A DNA stretch of 11,812 nt from NCBI GenBank assembly GCA_900550795.1, contig URTN01000009.1, positions 1 to 11,812 of the forward strand. Reading direction: 5' to 3'. Of the stretch, positions 1 to 6,023 are shown in pieces (the first letter of the stretch is position 1; every line of letters begins with the position of its first letter). This DNA comes from an uncultured Mollicutes bacterium (GTDB taxonomy: Bacteria > Bacillota_I > Bacilli_A > RFN20 > CAG-826). The notes below the pieces were generated by a model. That model did not search any database. It was not told the origin of the DNA and saw only the letters and a program-made list of their open reading frames with translations. Position numbers and translations under genes: made by a program.

Positions 1-165
1 CCTTGTGACCTTATGTTAACAAGATGAAATAAGATTAAAAATCATTAAAAATAATGTGCGAACAAACCCTTATTTTCATCAAAAAAATCGATTGTTTAAC
101 ATGTTCTATTGGCAACAGTTAATGCTATTCAGCCATTTAACAAATAAATAAATGAATGCAGTGGA

Positions 166-198
166 ATAAAAAAGCCACCGCATTAACTAACGATGGCT
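166..198 (-). terminator. Rho-independent terminator of the 45-residue small gene
   Basis: On the minus strand AGCCATCG pairs with CGGTGGCT (8 bp, one G-U) across a 10-nt loop and is followed directly by TTTTTT. It starts 12 nt after the stop codon of the small ORF at 211-348. On the plus strand there is no T tract, so it acts on minus-strand transcripts only. It may also end readthrough from rarA, which has no terminator of its own. Confidence 0.8.
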
Positions 199-210
199 CA
201 ACTTGATTGA

Positions 211-348
211 TTAATACTGGCTGATGTTATCAAATGCAGTATCAACATAGCAAGAAGCTAGATTTCTCGTAAATTTCTTGAAATTCCATTTGTGCGATTT
301 CTTATTCGCGAGGTTTTCTAGCTTGTTGTTTTCATCTAATTTTTTCAT
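211..348 (-). CDS. Small basic protein of unknown function (45 aa)
   Basis: A 46-codon ORF that begins MKKLDENNKLENLANKK and ends with a TAA. I do not recognise the family. It is rich in Lys and Asn (eight Lys, one Arg against five acidic residues), has one Trp (21) and one Cys (33), and shows no signal peptide or membrane segment. The lysine-rich first half and the more neutral second half suggest a soluble nucleic-acid or protein-binding peptide, but this is only inference. Support for a real gene is contextual: AAAGGAG lies about 10 nt before the ATG, one of the best ribosome sites in the window. A stem-loop and promoter-like hexamers lie upstream, and an intrinsic terminator lies 12 nt past the stop. 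It lies 101 bp downstream of rarA on the same strand and could be partly co-transcribed with it. Alternative: a structured small RNA that happens to contain an ORF. Confidence 0.6.
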   Translation of the reverse strand: MKKLDENNKLENLANKKSHKWNFKKFTRNLASCYVDTAFDNISQY

Positions 349-371
349 ATTCTCTTAACTCCTTTCGCACA

Positions 372-389
372 ACCCCTTTCTTAAGGGGT
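372..389 (-). promoter_or_regulatory. Stem-loop at the 5' end of the small gene's transcript
   Basis: ACCCCTT pairs with AAGGGGT (7 bp, 4-nt loop). It has no T tract on either strand, so it is not a simple terminator. It lies just downstream of the predicted -10 site and about 10 bases upstream of the AAAGGAG ribosome site of the small ORF. A transcript from that promoter would start with this hairpin, which could protect the 5' end or modulate translation. Confidence 0.45.
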
Positions 390-394
390 CAGTA

Positions 395-422
395 ATGATA
401 ATCAAAATTTGATATCAATCAA
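395..422 (-). promoter_or_regulatory. Candidate sigma-A promoter of the small gene
   Basis: Reading the minus strand, TTGATT (422-417), a 16-bp spacer and TATCAT (400-395). The predicted start of transcription falls at the base of the stem-loop at 372-389. The match is moderate in an AT-rich sequence, so this is a candidate only. Confidence 0.4.
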
Positions 423-449
423 GGGTTAAGCATATAGAAAGCGGTTACA

Positions 450-1724
450 TTACTTTTTACTCTTTTTTAAGCTAGATAAAGATGAAGTTCTTCCTTGTTT
501 TAATAACCTTTCATAATTTGCATTAAGTGCTTTTTCATAAGCTGAATTATAGCTAGGTTCATAGAATTTCTTATCCCTAATAGAATCAGGAAGATATTCA
601 ATTCTTTCCCATAAATCAGATCTATCATAAGGATATTTATCTTCTTCTTTCATATTTATAGGAGTTAGCTTTAGATAATCTTTTACTTCTAATGGGGTTT
701 TAGAAGCAAAATCCATAGCGGATTCAATAGATAAACAGCCTGCTTTTGAATGAGGGGATAAACATAGATCTACTACTGCGTCTCCTAAAGGAATAATAGC
801 TTCAGGAAATCCAACCTCCTCTGCTGCTTTTATGGCCATTTGGCATCTAAGTACTGCATTTGGATTAGCTAAACCTATATCTTCATAAGCCGTTACTAAT
901 AGCCTTCTTTTAATAGAATCCAAATCATTAGATATACATAGTTTAGCTAAATAATATAAAGCGGCATTGACATCACACCCCCTGATGCTTTTTTGTAAAG
1001 CGGAAACTGTATCATAATGCTCTTCTTCATCTTTATCAGAAGATATATTAGGGACCTTTTCAATAGATTCGACTTCTTCTAGGCTGATTACATGTTTCTT
1101 ACTTAACCCAAATTGGACAGAAGATATATCTAATAAATTAAGGGCAAACCTCATATCCCCGCCAGATAATCTAGCAATATAGGACAAAGATTCCTTGCTA
1201 AATATTGATTCATTATTTAGTCCATCTTTAGAAATAATCGCTCTATTTAATCCTTCAATAATATCATCTTCAGTTAAACTTTTAACTTCTAATATCCTAC
1301 ATCTACTTCTAATCGCCCTAGATAAAGATATATAAGGATTAGATGTAGTCGCTCCAATTAAATAGAAAGTGCCGTTTTCAACATAAGGAAGAAGATAATC
1401 TTGTTTTGTTTTATCTAGTCTATGGATTTCATCAACAATCAATATAGATGGATGGAATATCTTGGCTTCGTCTTTTGCTAATTCTAAATCCTTTTTAGAA
1501 CAAGTAACTGCATTTAGATTTATATAATGGATACCTAAGCTTCTTGCATAGGCCTCTGCTATTGTAGTCTTCCCAGTTCCAGGTGGACCAAATAAGACAA
1601 AAGAAAAAGGAGTTCCATTTTCTTTTGATTTATATAAGAAGGAGGAAGGTCCTACCAAATCTATTTGACCAATAACCTCTTCAAGGGTTTTGGGTCTCAT
1701 TCTAAATGCCAAAGGTTCTTTCAT
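450..1724 (-). CDS. rarA: Replication-associated recombination ATPase RarA (MgsA)
   Basis: AAA+ ATPase of the clamp-loader clade that acts at stalled replication forks and is recruited through SSB in characterised relatives. Counting from the ATG at 1724, the N-terminal box reads FRMRPKTLEEVIGQ, Walker A GPPGTGKT is at 46-53, Walker B ILIVDE at 94-99 with the following IHRL, and sensor 1 GATTSNP at 124-130. The SRAIRSRCRI segment that follows carries the arginine finger. The C-terminal half is the MgsA-type lid and tetramerisation region, ending in a FYEPSYNSAYE-type motif. Length is 424 aa, normal for the family. An in-frame TTG lies two codons upstream (1730), but the ATG is preferred because a perfect TATAAT lies only 11 nt before it. 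No Shine-Dalgarno is visible. The gene is divergent from the thioesterase gene, 50 bp away, and has no terminator of its own before the small gene. Confidence 0.95.
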   Translation of the reverse strand: MKEPLAFRMRPKTLEEVIGQIDLVGPSSFLYKSKENGTPFSFVLFGPPGTGKTTIAEAYARSLGIHYINLNAVTCSKKDLELAKDEAKIFHPSILIVDEIHRLDKTKQDYLLPYVENGTFYLIGATTSNPYISLSRAIRSRCRILEVKSLTEDDIIEGLNRAIISKDGLNNESIFSKESLSYIARLSGGDMRFALNLLDISSVQFGLSKKHVISLEEVESIEKVPNISSDKDEEEHYDTVSALQKSIRGCDVNAALYYLAKLCISNDLDSIKRRLLVTAYEDIGLANPNAVLRCQMAIKAAEEVGFPEAIIPLGDAVVDLCLSPHSKAGCLSIESAMDFASKTPLEVKDYLKLTPINMKEEDKYPYDRSDLWERIEYLPDSIRDKKFYEPSYNSAYEKALNANYERLLKQGRTSSLSSLKKSKK

Positions 1725-1735
1725 AATCAAAAATA

Positions 1736-1744
1736 ATTATACCA
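1736..1744 (-). promoter_or_regulatory. Extended -10 promoter of rarA
   Basis: The minus strand reads TGGTATAAT, a consensus TATAAT with a TGn extension, 11 nt upstream of the ATG at 1724. The position of a -35 (TTAATC, 17 bp upstream) is a poor match, as allowed for extended -10 promoters. Transcription would begin within about 5 nt of the start codon. Confidence 0.65.
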
Positions 1745-1774
1745 ATTAAATAAAGTTGGATTAATATTAGTTAC

Positions 1775-2284
1775 ATGAAAGTCATATCTAAACAATCAAA
1801 TAGTAAGGATTGCCTTGTATGTGGGATAGATAACCCATTAGGTGTAAAAGCCTCTTTTTATAATATGGAAGATGATTCAGTCGTCTGTTTATTCTCGTTT
1901 AGAAGCGAGCATCAATCTTATCCAAATAGGACTCATGGAGGGATGATTGCAGCAATTCTAGATGAAACAATCGGCAGAGGCATATGGATAAAAGAACCAA
2001 CCGTATGGGGGGTTACTTTAAAATTAGAAGTCAAATACCATAAGGCAGTACCTTATAATGAAAAGTTAATCGCAGTTGCTAAAATAACAAAATCTACAAA
2101 GCTAATATTTGAAGGAGAAGCAAAATTATATGATTCATCCTTTAATTTATTGGATACAGCGACCGCCCTATATTACAAATTGCCATTAGAAGAAGCAGCG
2201 AATTGCGATTGTGATCCTAAGGATCTAAACATAATGGTTAAAGATGACATTAAAGAAATAGCATTGCCAGATGAAGGAAAATGA
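1775..2284 (+). CDS. PaaI-like hotdog-fold acyl-CoA thioesterase
   Basis: A cytosolic single-domain protein of the 4HBT/PaaI superfamily, which hydrolyses acyl-CoA thioesters; the substrate cannot be told from sequence. The N-terminus has the CLVCGIDNPLGVK segment (13-25) typical of one PaaI-like subgroup, in which a CxxCG..NP.G motif precedes the fold. The hotdog helix reads HGGMIAAILDE (54-64), with the conserved HGG and an acidic pair D63/E64 where the catalytic carboxylate is expected. Strands continue through 78-135. The last 30 residues (NCDCDPKD onwards) are an acidic tail outside the core domain. Length is 169 aa against about 140 for the bare domain. The ATG follows a TAATAT box by 7 nt and has no clear ribosome site. 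Its 3' end overlaps the next gene by 14 nt, so the two are probably co-transcribed. Confidence 0.82.
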   Translation: MKVISKQSNSKDCLVCGIDNPLGVKASFYNMEDDSVVCLFSFRSEHQSYPNRTHGGMIAAILDETIGRGIWIKEPTVWGVTLKLEVKYHKAVPYNEKLIAVAKITKSTKLIFEGEAKLYDSSFNLLDTATALYYKLPLEEAANCDCDPKDLNIMVKDDIKEIALPDEGK

Positions 2285-2993
2285 CAAGAACAAGACAATA
2301 ATAAAGTTATATTTTTCAGGCCTACTTATTTTAATTTTGCTTGCAATAGCCTATTATTTTTATTCAAAATACGGATTAAACGAACTAAGAAACCAAAAGA
2401 AATTACAGGAATATATTTCTTCTTTTGGCATATTGGCCCCACTTCTTTTCATATTGATTTCTTTCTTGCAGGTTTCATTTATCCCAATTCCAGGTTCGAT
2501 AACAATTGTTGCAGGAACTTATCTATTTGGGGTATGGAAATCCTTTTTATATTCCTATATCGGAATGATGATTGGCTCAATTGTAGCATTTTACCTAGGA
2601 AGATTATTAGGAAGGCCTTTTGTTAATTGGGTAGCAGGAGGAAAAGAAAAAGTCGATTCCATTTTGGAAAAGACAAAAAATAAGCAAAATGTAGTAATGT
2701 TCTTTGCTTTTCTTTTCCCTTTTTTTCCTGATGATTTGCTTTGCTCAGTATGTGGCATATTAAAAATGAAATTCATCGTATTTCTAATCATGCAGATAGT
2801 AACTAGGGCCACTTCTATTTTAGCTACCATATTATTTATGTCAGGGAATTTCATCCCTTATTCAGGATGGGGAATACCAGTTTTAGCTCTTGTTGGGGTA
2901 TTAGCCATTATAGCATTCTTAATTTCCTATAAATATTCAGATAAAATCGAATCCTTCTTTATTAATAAATTCTCTAAAAAAGATAAAAAATAA
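2271..2993 (+). CDS. TVP38/TMEM64 (VTT-domain, DedA-like) membrane protein
   Basis: Integral membrane protein of the SNARE-associated/VTT superfamily, whose members act in membrane homeostasis and lipid or small-molecule transport; the substrate here is unknown. A short Lys-rich cytosolic N-terminus is followed by a membrane helix (about 13-31). The VTT core then carries IPIPGSITIVAGTYLFG (71-87) with the re-entrant Pro-Gly, and GSIVAFYLGRLLGRP (102-116). PFFPDDLLCSVCGIL (150-164) corresponds to the second re-entrant loop. Two more hydrophobic helices (about 168-191 and 201-221) precede a Lys-rich tail. Length 240 aa is normal. The ATG lies inside the thioesterase gene (14-nt overlap in another frame), and no other Met start is available soon after. 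Translational coupling is therefore likely, with no strong ribosome site visible. Confidence 0.85.
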   Translation: MKENDKNKTIIKLYFSGLLILILLAIAYYFYSKYGLNELRNQKKLQEYISSFGILAPLLFILISFLQVSFIPIPGSITIVAGTYLFGVWKSFLYSYIGMMIGSIVAFYLGRLLGRPFVNWVAGGKEKVDSILEKTKNKQNVVMFFAFLFPFFPDDLLCSVCGILKMKFIVFLIMQIVTRATSILATILFMSGNFIPYSGWGIPVLALVGVLAIIAFLISYKYSDKIESFFINKFSKKDKK

Positions 2994-3023
2994 AGGACCC
3001 ATGTATCAATATAGGCCCTTTAT
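2976..3023 (-). terminator. Terminator between convergent genes, T tract on the minus strand
   Basis: ATAAAGG (2990-2996) pairs with CCTTTAT (3017-3023), and two more C-G pairs follow after a mismatch. On the minus strand the hairpin is followed by TTTTTTATCTTTTTT, so it best serves the lipoprotein gene ending at 3044. The stem begins in the stop codon of the plus-strand membrane protein gene, which could also use it, with a shorter T run. Confidence 0.65.
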
Positions 3024-3043
3024 GAAATAGATTTATTTAGTCT

Positions 3044-3803
3044 TTATTCAGCAAAGCAAGAGACATCGACTTGGAAATATCCATTTGGATAAATGCCTAA
3101 GCCACCTAATTTAGCATCGCTAGAGAAAGTGATGTCTAACAAATAGTTTCCATCAGCAGTTGCGTAGGCTAGATATCCATTTTCTTCATCAGAAGTTTCA
3201 GTATCCTTGATCCAGATAGAAGTGTCTAAAGCCGCAACAAATTTAGCAAAGATGCCTTCTTCTGCGGTTACATCGGTTAAGCTTAATGTTCCATACTCCG
3301 TATCAAGATCTTCATATAAGCCATATCCAAACCCAACAAAAGGCAAGGTGTTGCTTCCTAAAAAAGCTAGCACTTCGGCTGAATAAGCAGTTTTGGCTAC
3401 TATAGTTGCTGGGTTAGCGTTGAATTCATTTAGTTCATCAGAAACTGAAGTTCCGATATCTTCGATGGTTAAGCTATATTCGACTGTAAAAGTTTCGAAT
3501 ATGACATCAAAAGACAATGTGCCTTCTAATTTAGCCTCTTCCCCTAAAGTCAAAGTAACTGTAGAAGATTCATAATCTAGATAATCTTGGTATGAATATA
3601 AATTGGCTAAACCTGAAATGACATAGAATAAATCTTCATTATTAGAAGTTAAATCATCATTCCAAATAGATTCACCTAAAGAGACTAGGTCATAAGGCGA
3701 ATAAAATAAAGCTCCATAAATTAATTCAGGATTATTTACAGGCGAATCAACCGCTGCAATTTCATACGAATTTCCAGTTTTAATGAATTCGACTATTCCT
3801 TGG
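3044..3803 (-). CDS. C-terminal part of the lipoprotein, out of frame with its signal peptide
   Basis: About 250 residues from QGIVEFIKTG to the C-terminal SCFAE. The open frame extends back to an ATG at 3883, but the extra residues (MQKQLRLLQ onwards) are a frame-shadow of the N-terminal part. I therefore place the true coding boundary at the frameshift. It has no signal peptide, ribosome site or promoter of its own, so it would not be expressed usefully without a frame correction. Its composition is acidic and beta-rich, and I recognise no family. Confidence 0.5.
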
Positions 3804-4112
3804 GGCGTGGATGAAGGCACCATTTTCATAAGTAGCAATTCCGTTAGCATCATAAACTGTAGTAAACGAAGTTGTTTCTGCATCTTCTTTAACGGTTGCG
3901 TTTACGGTTGAATTCTTTCCAATAGAAGCTAGGAAAGTAGATAATCCTTCTTTTGCTAAAGTTTGGGTAGTGTTAGTTGATTCGTCGCTTAAAACGACAT
4001 CTCCAGTGGATGGGGTTGAGCTTGCTTCCGTTGATGGTGTACTTGCATTTGGGTTAGCACTACAAGCGCCAAGAAGAATAGCAGCTGGGATTAGAAGTAA
4101 GTTGTTTTTCAT
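3780..4112 (-). CDS. N-terminal part of the lipoprotein: signal peptide and lipobox
   Basis: As it stands this frame gives 110 aa. MKNN is followed by a hydrophobic stretch (5-16) and a lipobox LLGAC with the lipidated Cys at 17. A Ser/Thr/Pro-rich linker (about 19-38) typical of surface lipoproteins follows. The last residues after GAFIHA are the out-of-frame tail produced by the extra base at 3802-3805. If translated alone it would be a short, membrane-anchored stub. The start lacks a strong ribosome site (TTGAGAAC precedes the ATG). Confidence 0.6.
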   Translation of the reverse strand: MKNNLLLIPAAILLGACSANPNASTPSTEASSTPSTGDVVLSDESTNTTQTLAKEGLSTFLASIGKNSTVNATVKEDAETTSFTTVYDANGIATYENGAFIHAPRNSRIH

Positions 4113-4137
4113 TTTGTTCTCAAATTTTTGCTGAAAA

Positions 4138-4165
4138 ATAGTAAATATAAGACAATTTTTATCAA
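4138..4165 (-). promoter_or_regulatory. Candidate promoter of the lipoprotein gene
   Basis: Minus strand: TTGATA (4165-4160), a 16-bp spacer, TACTAT (4143-4138), followed by a leader of about 20 nt to the ATG at 4112. It is the best pair in an extremely AT-rich gap, so confidence is limited. Confidence 0.4.
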
Positions 4166-4185
4166 TATTTTTTAATTTATTTTAA

Positions 4186-4221
4186 GAAAAAGGATAAACC
4201 TGAAGTGTTTTATTTCACTTC
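4186..4221 (-). terminator. Probable terminator of the HTH-DUF3990 operon
   Basis: On the minus strand GAAGTG (4221-4216) pairs with CACTTC (4207-4202) over an 8-nt loop containing the stop codon of the 163-aa gene. A T-rich stretch with a TTTTTC run follows. The stem is only 6 bp and the T run begins a few bases late, so termination may be leaky into the lipoprotein gene. Confidence 0.5.
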
Positions 4222-4701
4222 TTCTTTATCTTTTGAAATAAGCTCTTTTAATAATTCTAGACCCTTTTTGTCATAGTCTTCGTTATAACCTATATTTTCC
4301 ATCATTCTTTCCGCGGCATATTCAGGGTCAAAGGTGTGATAAATATAGTAATATTTTATTATCTCATTAGAAGGGAAAAACTTATAAATTTGCTTACTGG
4401 TTTTCTTGTAACATAAGCAAAGCACCCTATAGATATAACCTATCCAATATAGTTCTTCTTGACCATATCTAGTCTTTCCGTATGACGTTTGGCCATATTC
4501 TTCGTCAATAGAATACAAGATGTCATCTATATATAACGATGTATTCAAGATAGTTTTGTTATCAAAGGCAGGTGCGAGTGAAGAATTCATGAATCTTCTT
4601 ATGAACACAGGCGAACTGCAGTTTAGTTCTAGCAAAGATCTTTCAAATACTTTACCTTGGAATTTACATAGGAAATAGTCATTGCAATCGAGTTTTTTCA
4701 T
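4210..4701 (-). CDS. Partner protein of the HTH-DUF3990 gene, putative antitoxin or immunity factor (163 aa)
   Basis: A Tyr-rich, probably all-alpha soluble protein with no signal peptide. A CSSPVFIRRFMNSSLAPAFD segment (28-47) is the most motif-like part. It resembles sequences I have seen beside DUF3990 genes, but I cannot name a family. The C-terminus (about 140-163) is a highly charged helix ending KDKEEVK. The ATG lies in an ATGA overlap with the stop of the upstream gene (4698-4701). It has a good ribosome site (GAGGT, 5 nt upstream), so the two proteins are translationally coupled and made in proportion. Coupling to an ADP-ribosyltransferase-like protein suggests an antitoxin, immunity factor or obligate partner; that role is inference. 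Confidence 0.75.
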   Translation of the reverse strand: MKKLDCNDYFLCKFQGKVFERSLLELNCSSPVFIRRFMNSSLAPAFDNKTILNTSLYIDDILYSIDEEYGQTSYGKTRYGQEELYWIGYIYRVLCLCYKKTSKQIYKFFPSNEIIKYYYIYHTFDPEYAAERMMENIGYNEDYDKKGLELLKELISKDKEEVK

Positions 4702-5546
4702 TTCAAGACCTCTTCTATATATTTACCTTTGCTCCTATATTCACTTCTAGCAAGTTTTACTTTATCTAGCTTAGCCTTGCTTTCTTCTAACCTTAATTCT
4801 AAATATTTAAGCTTTTCGGCCGTAGTTAAAAACATTCTTTTTATTAATTCTAATTTATCTAACGCCTTATTTGATTTTATGACGTATTGGAACCCTAAAT
4901 TAGTGACCGCAAGGGCATGGATGCATTGTAAATCAGTGATGTTACCATTAACAAAATCATCGATTAAATCAAACATACGATTATCAGCAATTGGAGCAAT
5001 TACCACATCTGCTTTACCGACTTTATCTAATATCTTCATAATTGCCTTTGATTGCTCATAGTTATCTAGCCAACCTCTATAGAACGCAATTGCAAGCATC
5101 CATTCTAAAGAAACATCAAACTTAGCAAAATTTAAATCAGTTATATCTAGCCTATAAGCATAAACATTATGCGAACTACTATAGGAAATATAAGTCGAGG
5201 CTTGTTCAAATGTTTCATCTAAATAAAACCCGTTTCCAAAATCATTAAAAACTTTTGAACGATTTAAACTTAATTCACCAACGATTTCAGATTTAGAACC
5301 ATGGAAAAGAACCTTTGAGTCTGATTGATATTCATCGTTAAACATTTGCTCATATAGCTTATTTAGATAAATCTTATTTTTGAAAGCTAATGTATATAAT
5401 CTTCCGACATTGAACTCTTCTGGTTCGGCCAAATTATTTTCCCAACGATAAATAACTTGAGAAGTAGCCCCTACTTCTTTTGCAAGCTCATCTTGGGATA
5501 ATTCTAACAATGTTCTAATGATTTTTATGTCGTTATAAATCTTCAT
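4698..5546 (-). CDS. XRE-family HTH fused to a DUF3990 (ADP-ribosyltransferase-like) domain
   Basis: Residues 6-44 form a Cro/CI-type HTH: IRTLLELSQDELAKEVG, then the recognition helix TSQVIYRWENN. A DUF3990 domain follows. VLFHGS (79-84) is the first conserved strand, DFGNGFYLD (102-110) the second core motif, and ADVVIAPIADNRMFDLI (179-195) the typical third block. FQYVIKSNKALD (219-230) ends the domain with the conserved Gln. These blocks match the ADP-ribosyltransferase fold (an HGS strand and a FG.GFYL strand), so NAD-dependent modification is plausible but not shown. A Lys/Glu-rich helix (about 243-282) ends the protein. Length 282 aa. It is the first gene of a two-gene operon with the 163-aa partner, stop and start overlapping by 4 nt. 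The upstream inverted repeat around the promoter suggests that the HTH represses its own operon. Confidence 0.8.
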   Translation of the reverse strand: MKIYNDIKIIRTLLELSQDELAKEVGATSQVIYRWENNLAEPEEFNVGRLYTLAFKNKIYLNKLYEQMFNDEYQSDSKVLFHGSKSEIVGELSLNRSKVFNDFGNGFYLDETFEQASTYISYSSSHNVYAYRLDITDLNFAKFDVSLEWMLAIAFYRGWLDNYEQSKAIMKILDKVGKADVVIAPIADNRMFDLIDDFVNGNITDLQCIHALAVTNLGFQYVIKSNKALDKLELIKRMFLTTAEKLKYLELRLEESKAKLDKVKLARSEYRSKGKYIEEVLK

Positions 5547-5549
5547 ATG

Positions 5550-5617
5550 GTTCGCTTCTTTTCAACTTCATTATATTAAAAGTCTAGATGAAGTTTGAAA
5601 AGATCATAAAAGCGAAC
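5550..5617 (-). promoter_or_regulatory. Promoter of the HTH-DUF3990 operon embedded in a long inverted repeat
   Basis: On the minus strand TTCAAA (5599-5594), an 18-bp spacer and a consensus TATAAT (5575-5570). Around it are two nested inverted repeats. The outer arms are GTTCGCTT at 5550-5557 and AAGCGAAC at 5610-5617. The inner arms are CTTTTCAACTTCAT at 5558-5571 and ATGAAGTTTGAAAAG at 5588-5602, with one unpaired base. The arms cover the -35, flank the -10 and reach the ribosome-binding region, as expected for an autoregulatory operator for the HTH domain. Confidence 0.6.
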
Positions 5618-5701
5618 AATAACAACACAAAATAAACAAATTAAAAGCGATAAAAAATGGAAAAAACAGATGTTTTTAAATGCTATCAAGCACAATTGAG
5701 G

Positions 5702-5713
5702 GACCGCAAGGTC
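5702..5713. repeat. GACC-GCAA-GGTC hairpin with a GNRA tetraloop (plus strand)
   Basis: A 4-bp GC-rich stem with a GCAA loop, flanked by ATT/AAT that could extend it past a bulge. It lies 16 nt past the stop of the 69-aa ORF on the minus strand. No T tract follows directly on either strand. A weaker AAAAAC/GTTTTT hairpin and a T-rich stretch further on may end minus-strand transcripts. Confidence 0.3.
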
Positions 5714-5729
5714 AATTTACAATTTCCTT

Positions 5730-5939
5730 TTATATAAATGTAAACTGTTCGTCTTCTTTTAAATATGTAAAACCTAGTTCTTCAAAAATAGATATGGTTT
5801 CATCATCCTTTGCTAAAGCTTTTACAGCAAGTGAGCTAGAATGAATTTCTTTTATTTCACTTATTGTCTTTGAAAGTACGACCGATAAAAACACTTTGTT
5901 TACATAAATGGGGTTTTTAACGTCATATCCAAATCTCAT
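5730..5939 (-). CDS. Small hypothetical protein (69 aa), possible GNAT C-terminal remnant
   Basis: Complete ORF from ATG to a stop, with an in-frame stop just upstream of the ATG. No family is recognised with confidence. The segment DETISIFEELGFTYLKEDEQF (46-66) is reminiscent of the C-terminal helix-strand of GNAT acetyltransferases (N..A...Y.K.GF). The N-terminal acetyl-CoA-binding part would then be missing, suggesting a truncated relic; this is a weak resemblance. The start has only a poor ribosome site (AGG about 4 nt upstream). An extended -10 sequence (TGCTATAAT) lies about 62 nt upstream. Could be a genuine short protein or a decaying fragment. Confidence 0.45.
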   Translation of the reverse strand: MRFGYDVKNPIYVNKVFLSVVLSKTISEIKEIHSSSLAVKALAKDDETISIFEELGFTYLKEDEQFTFI

Positions 5940-5959
5940 TAGCCTGCTTTAGTTTTTTT

Positions 5960-5990
5960 AAATAAAACAGTTCGAACACTTCTTTTATTT
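5960..5990. repeat. AT-rich inverted repeat AAATAAAA / TTTTATTT around GTTCGAAC
   Basis: Perfect 8-bp arms separated by 15 nt that contain the palindrome GTTCGAAC. It lies in the leader of the 69-aa ORF and just past the end of the AlbA_2 gene. There is no GC-rich stem, so a terminator is doubtful; it could be a protein site or a weak hairpin. Confidence 0.3.
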
Positions 5991-6000
5991 ATGAAAAAAC

Positions 6001-6009
6001 ATTATAGCA
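6001..6009 (-). promoter_or_regulatory. Extended -10 element upstream of the 69-aa ORF
   Basis: The minus strand reads TGCTATAAT, a full consensus -10 with the TGn extension, just downstream of the AlbA_2 stop codon. There is no good -35 at 16-18 bp. It would give a leader of about 55 nt containing the AT-rich inverted repeat. Confidence 0.4.
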
Positions 6010-6023
6010 AATCGCAAAAGCTA

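Larger units (their letters stand above)
3044..4112 (-). pseudogene. Frameshifted lipoprotein gene (about 355 aa if restored)
   Basis: Two overlapping minus-strand frames together make one secreted lipoprotein. Frame one carries the signal peptide and reads up to YENGAFIHA. It then hits a stop at about 3780 after a short out-of-frame tail. The other frame continues with QGIVEFIKTGNSYEIAAVD and runs to TAA at 3044. Removing one C from the CCCC run (GGGG on the plus strand, 3802-3805) joins them cleanly as GAFIHA-QGIVEF. The 1069-bp span then becomes exactly 356 codons including the stop. I do not recognise the mature protein. It is acidic, rich in Thr/Ser/Asp/Glu and beta-strand-like sequence, with a Ser/Thr/Pro linker after the lipid anchor. 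Possible explanations are a pseudogene, a phase-variable surface lipoprotein or a sequencing error. Confidence 0.75.

Noticed and set aside
1..165. Possible gene end or RNA at the left edge
   Set aside because: Both strands have frequent stops, and I found no terminator, riboswitch-like structure or repeat there.
2282..2284. TGA read as Trp (Mycoplasma code)
   Set aside because: Trp is coded by TGG throughout, TGA ends tnpA exactly at the tnpB start, and the thioesterase ends sensibly at its TGA.
2591..2854. Minus-strand ORF of 87 aa inside the TVP38-like gene
   Set aside because: Antisense shadow of a membrane protein with conserved VTT motifs; no ribosome site.
5657..5737. Plus-strand 26-codon ORF starting MEKTDVFK between the HTH-DUF3990 gene and the 69-aa ORF
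   Set aside because: No ribosome site or promoter, and it overlaps the end of the opposite ORF; likely chance.
5970..5977. GTTCGAAC seen here, at 7609-7616 and at 9893-9900 as a shared regulatory motif
   Set aside because: The same core is part of tRNA T arms and occurs by chance in short palindromes; two copies belong to the IS66 element and nothing links the sites functionally.
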